This document shows positions 9,609 to 17,479 of a stretch of 20,156 nucleotides of DNA, piece by piece (position 1 is the first letter of the stretch; every line of letters begins with the position of its first letter). Origin of the DNA: Hormiphora californensis (Eukaryota; Ctenophora; Tentaculata; Cydippida; Pleurobrachiidae); contig WFME01000025.1 in NCBI GenBank assembly GCA_020137815.1, positions 1 through 20,156 of the forward strand, written 5' to 3'. The notes beneath the pieces are model-generated. The model was not told the origin of the DNA, searched no databases, and saw only the letters and a program-made list of their open reading frames with translations. A program made the position numbers and the translations under genes.

Positions 9609-12600
9609 TTATATGTTACTATTACAGTTAAAAATCAGAGGAATATGAAAGTTAGATTCAAATGCAGAAATGCCAAGCAGTTGCTCCCGAGTTGAGGTTA
9701 CTACTCCCATAGAGGTGCACTTAAATAGTTTGTGGTATGGTGAATCAGGCTGGATCCCACACTCTAAGCAGTATGGAATTGCTGTGGTGGTTCCGATCGC
9801 CCCGTGGGATCTCATGTAGCTATAGGCGAAGTCAACTGGGAAAAACATATTAAACCTGTCAAGTGCCTTGTACAGAGAGGACCAGAATGTAGTAGTTACG
9901 ACAATTTGCTCTGTCAAGTGCTTCTGTACAGAGGGTTTCATGATCACGTATGTATCGATCATTTCCATCGCACAATTCCTCAACGTCTGTGTCCTGTCGC
10001 AGAATACCATGTATTGTTGTTTTCACACTGTCGTCCCACAGTTTACAGCCATAACGGTCCATGGTTTCTTTTGAGTATGAGAAGTCACTTGGGTCCATTT
10101 CAGTAAAGCTGCAGTTCCTTATGAAGGACCTCGAGTTATTCCCCTCCTCTAACGCTTTCCATTCTAGGTATCTCTTGGTTGCAGTTATGTGAGAGAAGAA
10201 GTAGTGATTCGGTTCGGCCTCGATCTGTAGTATCTTTGCTGTCACCGAGTCTGCCGCAGTTAGCCCCTTTAATATGAATTTCGTAGTCAGGGTATCGAGA
10301 GTGACTTCCATAGGTGGTATGGCAGTAAGCAGGTCAGACATTGCCTTCGAAATATGTACTTGACTGCCCAGGATCTTCAGTTTCGCTTTTGCTAACAGAT
10401 CCTTGAAGCTTCCTAGTCGATCACTGAGCGGGAGCCATAGTGGTGCGGCATACAAGAGTTTAGTTTGTACCACTGTTTTGAACAAAAGCGATAATGCGAC
10501 ACTGTTCATACCTTCTGTTCGTGTTGTCCCTGAAGATAGCTTATGCCAGGCAAACCAGCACTTTGATAGCACGAAGGAGGTGTGTCGTTTGAAATCTAAT
10601 TTCTCGTCGACATAAACTCCTAATACTTTGCTTGCACCTGTGTAAGATATCTGTGTATTGCCCAGGAACATCTGTTTCGGCGGCGGTGTAGGTGATGAAT
10701 CCACAGTTCTCGGTCTGATGACGATGATTTCCGTTTTGTCTCGGTCACAGTTTACAACCAGACGCCACTTTCGACACCAATCTCTTATGTAGTCCAAGAT
10801 GGTCTGCATACTTTCCTCGCACTCAGACTGGTCTCCCACAGTTATTACTGTGCCATCATCCGCAAATTTAAAAGCTTCAGAACTACCACGGATTGTCTCC
10901 GGTAAGTTTCTAGTTGACAGGAAATCAGATACATAGATGATGAAGAGAAGTGGCGATAGAATAGCTCCTTGTGGCAGACCAATCAAACCACAACTTCTGA
11001 ATCTACCAAGGTTACCATTTATCCTCAAAATAACCTTTCTGTGAGAAAGCATCGCATGAAGAAGCCGTAATATCTTACCACGAATGCCCATCGTTTGTAG
11101 TTTATGTATCAAACATGGAACAGGTACCGAATCGAAGGCCTTCTCGAAATCAATAAACAGGATATAGGCTGTAGCTTTTCGACGTTTGTTCTCGTGGAGT
11201 GTCGACAAGAGTTTGAAGAGATATCTCGTGGTATTCCTGACGGGAAGGAATCCCTCCTGTTCTTCGTCTAAGGTTCCCTCCTCATCAAAATAGTTCCTCA
11301 TCCGCTTATCCAAAACTCTTTCCAAGAGTTTCCCAATGTAGCTGCCAATTGTGATGGGCCTGTAGGCTCCGGGTGAGAGGTAAGACTTTTTACCGGCTTT
11401 CTTGATGAATGAGACTATTCCGGTATCCCAGGGCCATACTGATGTTGTGAGACAGCAGCTGAATAATCTCGAGAGGTACATAACTGCAATGTCTCCAAGG
11501 TGTTTGAGAACAATAGGGTGGATCCCTAGTCCGTCAGTTGATTTTCCACTGCTTTTCTGTGCCTTAATAGCCCGTGTGACTTCCTCCACTGAAACTTCCT
11601 TGTTTAGTTCCTCAATTTCCTCATCCTCTGGAGTTGTATCCTCTTCCAAAATATCTTCGACTCGCTCACAAATGTTCCTGTAGTGAGCTTCATCAAAGTT
11701 CTGGTTCCTCAAATGCTTTCCGCCAAAGAAGGTGTCGAATAGTATATCCTCTTTCTCAGCTTTACCGTGAATCAAAGTATTGCCATCCTGTAAGCAGCTT
11801 ATAAAATTTTCTTCAGGCATAAGGAACATATGCCGATATCTTTTCCAGAATAGCATAGACTCTGATACATTTAGTCCACTAAGGCGATCATGAATCCACT
11901 GGTTTTTACTCCTTATCAGGCACTCTTTGAACTGTTCTCGGGTAGTGTCTCGGGTAAGCTTATTGGATATCGTTCTCCTGAATTTATACTGTCTTTGTGC
12001 TGCTCGAAGTTCTTCTGACAGTTCCGTTAGTGCTTGAGACCAATAAGGTTTCGAAAATCTGCATACCGTTTTTGTGGGTATAAATAACTCAGTTGCTTCT
12101 TTAATTATATCCAGTAGGTTGCTAAACATCTCATTTGCGTTCTGCTCCTCGTTAAGACCCAATTCCATGAGCCGAGCGTCAATGAACTGAGTCCAATGCT
12201 CCCAATCTGCCTGTCTGTAGTCAGGAACACACTTTCTTGACGTGCTATTAGAGGTTATTCCAAGGTATGTGATAACTGGAATGTGACCACGGTCTGGAGC
12301 TCCAGTAAAGAGACAGTAACTACCATCCTCATCCGTCCAGGGTCCATCAAGAGCAAATCCATCGTTACCAAAGCGGAGGCATAAATCTATAACGCTTCCA
12401 CCCTGTGTACAAAGGAAAGTATTACTTCTGGGTGACATGATATCTGCACGTTGCCTTTCACAGAAATCCTCGAGAGTTCGTCCTTTATCATTTGTGATCC
12501 TATCTCCCCACGATAATCCTCTAGCATTGAAATCACCTAGAACATATAATGCCCCGATCTTGTTCCCATTGCAGTATCTCCATGCATTCTGGAGAGTGTC

Positions 12601-12924
12601 AAGAAGGTCCGAAATGTCCTCAGTAGGGCTGCAGTATACCGATGCAAACATCGCAGGTGCCAAGGAAACTGTCACAACTGCAAACACTGCTTCAACATTG
12701 GGGGACTCCAAACAACTTAGCGAGGTATTTACCGATAAGGTCACACCGTAGCTGTTAGATAGTCCGTATGTAATCATATCTTGAAACGTATTGTCAGGTG
12801 GAATATATCGTCCAGTTTCCTGGAGGGCCAGAACCGAAATGTTCCTCTCCGAGACGTATCGGTCCAATGCTATAATAGATTGTTGAGAGAGTCCGCTCAC
12901 GTTTAGTTGACATAGGCTAGCCAT
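9609..12924 (-). CDS. Retrotransposon ORF2: endonuclease and reverse transcriptase
   Basis: The first 1021 codons are open from ATG at 12924. Apurinic-type endonuclease: catalytic-looking Glu36 (LALQET), Asp131/Asn133 (LGDFNAR), Asp180 (SVIDLCL) and His214 (RGHIPV). RT: STDGLGIHPIVLKHL (about 462), YRPITIGSYIGKLLERVL (521), LFIDFEKAFDSVP (Asp592), GLPQGAILSPLLFIIY (649), FADD (687-690). One extra base at about 9888 shifts the frame; reading on gives FWSSLYKALDRF and a CCHC zinc motif, CLECGIQPDSPYHKLFKC (C-x2-C-x8-H-x4-C), ending at 9609. The full product would be about 1105 residues. No RNase H is seen. It nicks target DNA and primes reverse transcription there. Apart from the late shift it looks functional. 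Confidence 0.88.
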
Positions 12925-14521
12925 AGTTCACATTGACACGGGATAGATATTCAGGGCAGGTTTCTAGACATGGCAGAGTGATCTCCTTTCGTTTTACAGT
13001 TTGGACAACAGAGGTGGTTCCGGTTTGTTTTTGCAGGACAATCTTCAAGTTGGTGATTCTCATCAGAGGAGCTGCAATGAGGGCATCTCTGTTTCGATCT
13101 ACACCATTGCTCCATATGCCCGAAGCGCCAACACTTATGACACTGCGGTAGATTTCTCCGGGGTTTAGGAGTGTATTGCCTGATTCTGAAGCAGCGATTA
13201 TCGATAGTGAAAGTTTTGCCGATATTAGCATCTCTCTCCTCCTCTGTGTTGAATATCAGGAGAAGGCTTTGTCTAGGTTTTCCGTTGAATCCTTTGAATC
13301 GGTGGATCGAAGTCGGAGCTTTATCTGCTAGCTGATTTTTACAAGCTTCCATGAAATTATCTTCGGTATACTCAATATCAGCATAATCAACAGCTGCTTT
13401 ACATCCTTCCGGTGTTAGTGTCTCCTGGAGCAGTTTGCCTTGGTGGGGTGATCGGTATCTCCAAAGAATGTTGGTTCCCAGTCCCTCACCACCCTTAGTG
13501 CGTCATTTGGAGTAGCAACCTCAATCAAAAGTGTACAACGCATGGTAGATTTACATTGAATAACTTCTAAACATGGATAATATGAGTTAAAGTGCTTCAT
13601 GGTTTTAATCGACGTGCTAAGGAACTTTTGATAATCAACGATGCCTGTCACAGATATTGTTTTATTTGGATCACACAAAGATTTTGACACAGAAGGTTCA
13701 TTGGAAACATTAGGTTTCATGGATTTAACGGTTTGATTCTCTGTCTCTTCTGGGGTGTGTCCAGTCAACACTTCTCGGTACCCAGTCACTCCCTTTTCTT
13801 TCTCACTCTCCTTACCTCCCTCTCCTCCCCCAAGCAAGTATTTCAATTGTTCGTTTTTCGCGGCTAACAATTCCCTTTGCAGAGTCCTTACTTCATCTTT
13901 CGAAGATTCCAATTCCCGTTTCAGTTTTTTAACATAGTCCATACTCATCAAGTCTGCTATCGCTGGGACCATTTTGTAGGCCGTTTCCAGAATAAAAGTC
14001 GTTGTATCACAGACGTCCTTCTTGTTACCCATATCCTTCTCTGTTGGGGGTTGGACGTGTTTTCCCCGTTGAAGTTGGTCGTATAAATCTCGAGATGAAT
14101 GGATTTTCGGAGGTAATAAAGCCCCTAGTAAGTCGATCAATCCGTTAAAAACGGTGTTGGCAGGGTCCTCTTCGGATTCTGTGTCCGATTGTTCCGCAGG
14201 GATTGTTCCGCAGGGGACGCTCCCTGATATCAGGGCACGGCGCGTTCCTGCATGCCCGCCGCCCGGCCATCATGTGCAGATGGTTCTGTGGGAACCATGT
14301 GACATTGCTGCGCGTCACGTAGATTGAATGGAAAGTGGAGCTAACGCGCACGTCAGCACTCACTTGCTTGCCGACCTTGGGAACTGCCGACCTTGGGAAC
14401 TGATGCCTGGGAATCTCTAACTGGTGCCTTCTGGTGTCTTCTCCCGAGTATTATCCAGACATTCCTCTGGAACATCTTTATCTGAGACATGCTCCTCTTC
14501 TTGTCCTCCACTGGTCGCCAT
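12917..14521 (-). CDS. Retrotransposon ORF1: coiled coil and zinc-knuckle protein, frame broken
   Basis: This is the gag-like RNA-binding protein of the element. The likely start is ATG at 14521 (MATSGGQEEEHVSDKDVPEE, acidic). The frame breaks near 14420, then is open as SDTESEEDPANTVFNGLIDL into a heptad-rich region (YVKKLKRELESSKDEVRTLQ). A one-base loss near 13440 leads into GKLLQETLTPEGCKAAV. Three knuckles follow: CHKCWRFGHMEQWC, CPHCSSSDENHQLEDC and CPNCKTKGDHSAMSRN-C; the third needs removal of one C near 12960. The end (CPEYLSR, then NYG, stop at 12917) overlaps the ORF2 start in ATGGCTAG. Small tandem duplications of 16 bp (about 14376-14407) and 14 bp (about 14185-14213) lie in the N-terminal part. 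Broken as written; about 530 codons if continuous. Confidence 0.72.
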
Positions 14522-14597
14522 ATCGTTTCGTTCTGCCCTTTGGGGCGGTTACATCACTCCATTCTCAAATTAATTTGTTTAAAGTAGTGTTGAAAAG
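14522..14597 (-). other. Retroelement 5' untranslated region
   Basis: Short leader from the insertion boundary (CTTTTCAACACTAC) to the ORF1 start. These elements normally carry internal promoters, but no motif was identified. Confidence 0.4.
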
Positions 14598-14607
14598 TTT
14601 GAAAGAA

Positions 14608-14831
14608 AATCGAAAGTCAAATGAAATTGTTTAACATTTGGACCAAATAGTCAAGTTTTTCGGAATAAATGACAATGTTCATTCCGATAAAAAAATGAAC
14701 TTTGAGCTAAAAGTCTGAAATTTTGTGGAACCTATTTATTTGTCCCATAGAATAACTGTGTAAAATTTTAGAGCTCTACGATATCTGGAACTATGCTAGT
14801 CTAGGGGGGACATTTTTTTTGCCCAACACGT
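14608..14831. mobile_element. Foldback transposon A, outer right arm
   Basis: Reverse complement of 3309 to about 3533, including TTTTAGAGCTCTACGATATC and AAATTTTGTGGAACCTATTT-type segments, ending GCCCAACACGT before TA (14832-14833). It was split from the inner right arm (4006-4263) by the retrotransposon. The left and right arms differ at scattered positions (by eye under 10% near the ends, more inside), so the insertion is not brand new. Confidence 0.85.
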
Positions 14832-14833
14832 TA

Positions 14834-15097
14834 GTATCCAAGAGTATCCAAGAGAAGTTTAAATTTAGGTAGTAGAGCATGATTTGATCGGTTTTGAGAG
14901 TAGCGATATTTTAAAATGATGGCACCGACCATGAGATTAGTGACAACACTTGCTATCAGGATAAAGACAATTACATAGGCCTTTTTGATTCTACAGCTCC
15001 TTGTATCCACGGGTCCTGTTATGAAGAAATGGGCAATCTTCACACCTTTCCGAAGCCCATATTGGTTTTGTTGACAAGCCCTTCGGGTGTAAAACAT
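14834..15097 (-). CDS. Membrane-span exon of interrupted host receptor-like gene
   Basis: The frame holds one clear transmembrane segment, AYVIVFILIASVVTNLMVGA-I-I-L, followed by a basic stop-transfer KYRYSQNRSN and LLPKFKLLLDTLGY. The TAA that ends it (14833-14831) is made of the TA duplication plus the first base of transposon A. Deleting A and one TA continues the frame as LGYYMMPRFP into 3308. This arrangement (Ig-like segment upstream, span, basic tail) fits a type I membrane protein. The true exon start is unclear: upstream bases in other frames read Cys-rich sequence (CFTPEGLVNKTNMG, CEDCPFLHNRT), so frame breaks are likely. Confidence 0.55.
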
Positions 15098-15164
15098 GAT
15101 TTGACGGTCGACTCCTCATTCTCTGAGATCATGTGCTAATGTTGCATTGACTGAATGAACTTCA

Positions 15165-15300
15165 CGGCATCATGGATACTCTAACAAACGTTTACAAAGT
15201 CTAACATTCCTGTTTTCGTTTCTATGGCAAACTTCACAGGTGCTCCATCCTCCATTATCAAACTCTACATCCTTCTGCTCCATGACAACCCACGATATTC
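15165..15300 (-). CDS. Cys-rich, TSP1-like segment of the same gene
   Basis: An open stretch reads ISWVVMEQKDVEFDNGG, then GWSTCEVCHRNENRNVRLC, whose W-S-x-C-x2-C and R-x-R-x-C spacing recalls a thrombospondin type 1 repeat. It stops after LLEYP; one base further the frame continues CREVHSVNATLAHDLRE. It lies between the Ig-like and membrane segments on the same strand. The domain call is tentative. Confidence 0.35.
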
Positions 15301-15392
15301 TGCTCCGTGATCATGGAAGAACCTGAGGTATTAATACTCAGGATGAAGCGTGGAAATGTCCGACTTGTGGGAGAGGTTGTGTTGTATGGATG

Positions 15393-15626
15393 TTACGGTA
15401 ATGGGCATGTCCAGATACCCACGTGGCTTGTGGACAATGATCTAATTGTGAGGTTAGAAACCGTCCCAGTTTGGTCGAGTTGTCTGAAAAGAAAAACATT
15501 TTTCACCAGTTTGCCTTTTAGAGATGCAAAACTAGATATGAAATGTAGGATTTTATTATGGCTACAAGTTGTACCTGAAACCTTAGAACACGCGAACGCG
15601 AAGGTCGAGTTGTTATAAGTGCACAA
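15393..15626 (-). CDS. Ig-like domain segment of the same gene
   Basis: The segment reads CTYNNSTFAFACSKVSG near its start and GTVSNLTIRSLSTSHVGIWT-C near its end. The L-T-I-R-x-L-S-T-x-H/D-x-G-x-W-x-C pattern is the F-strand signature of Ig folds, with an upstream Cys (TFAFAC) as the possible B-strand partner. After WTCPLP a TAA follows; one base shift opens VTSIQHNLSHKSDIS. A plus-strand frame of 103 codons (15307-15618) covers the same bases but shows no known pattern. The N-terminal exon or signal peptide was not found upstream. Confidence 0.5.
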   Translation of the reverse strand: MCTYNNSTFAFACSKVSGTTCSHNKILHFISSFASLKGKLVKNVFLFRQLDQTGTVSNLTIRSLSTSHVGIWTCPLP

Positions 15627-16100
15627 TTATGATCCGAAACCACAGGTCGAGGCAGATTTCTTGTACTTTGTGCACGATCCTGTGAGTGCCACTAAGTGTA
15701 ACTACCTCACGAGCCTGCGGATTGATGTAGTTTTACTTTTTGACCGAGCCTGCGAGGTCTAAAGTGAAAGATCTGGGACATTATGGTTGACGTCAGGTAC
15801 AACGAAAATAAAAAAAAACACAACCAAAAGGCCATTATAAAATTGCATTGTACAACAATAGTGAGAGAGACTTTAGGGCAGAAAATAAAAAACACCACAA
15901 TCGAACGAATTCATGATAAGGTAGCAGGCAAGATTATTAGTATAAGGATACGATAACGCCTGAAAAAAAGGAAATAGATAAAGAGATGAGAGATTAAGAA
16001 GTGAAACAAAAGAGTGAGAGAGAGCTAAAGAATGTTTGGGGGTCCAGGCGTTCGTACTGTATCTTGATCTCGGTGCCTGCAAACGGCTTGAGAGTGTGAC
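15627..16100. other. Gene-poor stretch with one CRE-like palindrome
   Basis: No convincing coding sequence. TGACGTCA (15788-15795), the full CREB/ATF palindrome, lies upstream of the Ig-like segment in its orientation. GACCTCGCAGGCTCGGTC-like imperfect dyads occur at about 15740-15760. From 15800 on the sequence is A- and GA-rich. Confidence 0.4.
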
Positions 16101-16105
16101 TAAAG

Positions 16106-16250
<145 letters not shown>

Positions 16251-16329
16251 TTGAAGCGTTTCGTCCACACGCTTATCTTTCTAACGGTTTTTACGTACGT
16301 GCACGCAACGTGTAGTTCGAAATGCAGCG

Positions 16330-16437
16330 GTGTTATAAGTTTTCTGTATCACTGCAGCCGTTATACGGAAAACTTATAACACTGGCCGCAGTTTATACAT
16401 GAAAACTTTTATACACTGCGCAGTGTTATAAGTTTTC
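16330..16437. repeat. Alternately oriented GTGTTATAAGTTTTC repeats
   Basis: Exact copies are at 16330-16344 (plus), 16368-16382 (minus) and 16423-16437 (plus); a variant GAAAACTTTTATACAC is at 16401-16416. The result is two adjacent dyads, the second centred on ACTGCGCAGT. No coding frame is evident from 16251 to 16560. Confidence 0.85.
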
Positions 16438-16564
16438 GCCGGGCTTACAGCAGTGATCCTAAAGAATTATATTATATCCCAAAATTTTACAATTTATAAA
16501 TTGTATAATCCCCTTTTTTTTGGAAACTTTAATTAAAGTTTATGACTTACTCGGTGTGTTTTAC

Positions 16565-16936
16565 CTGGGTAGATTCTTCCAGAACGATCATTTGAACCCA
16601 CAATCCTTCTTCCGGTGTAGTCCAACAGCCTCTGGAAAGGAGGCACCCTCAGCCTGACCCCATCGTTATCCCTCCCCAGCCGCCACAAACAAACCCCAAC
16701 TCAACCTCCCCTGGATCACCACTCGGGGCGCAGTGTCATTCTCATCACACAACCCCACGGACTTCTATCCTATCTACTACGGGTGCCTGGGCTTGCCACT
16801 GCAGCCCACAAGGGACTATCGCAAAAGCGATCATCGCCGGCACTAGGAGAATAGCCCCCCCTTCCCTCCCCACCATAGGAACTGCCCACAGAGGCACAGG
16901 TTCGCATATAGGTGTGCTTCGGTTTCGGGAGCTCAA
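16565..16936 (-). CDS. Possible broken exon on minus strand
   Basis: Three minus-strand frames read as plausible protein in succession: QAPVVDRIEVRGVV, then ENDTAPRVVIQGRLSWGLFV, then DNDGVRLRVPPFQRLLDYTG...SGRIYP, the last ending at CCCAG|GTAAAA, a good splice donor (16565/16564). Single-base shifts would join them, as in the two host genes to the left. I do not recognise a family. The plus strand is also open over 16584-17050 (proline-rich, then TM-like), so the strand is not certain. Confidence 0.25.
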
Positions 16937-17109
16937 CTCCTTCGAGATTCTTTATCTTGATTCTTCTTTCTGTGATTCTTGGCTTCGTGCTTCTATCCCC
17001 CATCCATCCCCCTTCGACAAGAGGTGGGGGGGAGTCTCTTTCTATTCTTGAGCTTGTCTCGATTAGCTTGATAGTTAACGCGGTGTTGTTTATTATCGTT
17101 TTAACATAG

Positions 17110-17394
17110 GTTAAGTTGTACAAGGTTTTGCCTCAAATTTTTTAGGAATTAGGTCACACCCGCAAATTAGGTTTTTGGGTTTTCATTATTTATAGTTTAA
17201 TTATAGTAACTTGGAATTGGTCTGTCATATGGTATATGACAAAGAAGATTTCTAAACAATTATAAGTGGCAGGACGGTAAACACAATAAATACTCACATT
17301 TGTGATGTACCCCTACCACCGATAAGCTAACTTAAAGCGAATTAGACACAAGGATGTCTCTATAGTACCTGTTTTCAGAATCCTCACTTTGGGA
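17110..17394. other. Unassigned AT-rich stretch
   Basis: No gene, repeat or structured motif was seen; it leads into the G-rich tract. Confidence 0.4.
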
Positions 17395-17475
17395 CGGGTG
17401 AGGCGGGGGAGGGTGGGTGGGGAGGAGTGGTGGGGTGGGGGGGGGTGGGCGGGGGACGTGGTGGGTGGAGGCAAA
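17395..17475 (+). repeat. G-rich tract with multiple G runs
   Basis: Nearly continuous purine with many runs of 3-9 G (GGGGGAGGGTGGGTGGGG and on). The run spacing would allow G-quadruplex folding on the plus strand. The complementary frame gives a Pro/His/Ser string and is not a gene. Confidence 0.75.
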
Positions 17476-17479
17476 TAAT

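Noticed and set aside
14145-14363. 72-codon minus frame (MSADVRVSST...) as a separate gene
   Set aside because: It lies inside the N-terminal part of the retroelement ORF1, where the frame is broken; its Arg/Cys-rich end is out of frame with the real ORF1.
15307-15618. 103-codon plus-strand frame
   Set aside because: It covers the minus-strand Ig-like segment, whose Cys/Trp pattern and agreement with the downstream membrane span are better evidence; the plus frame has no recognisable pattern.
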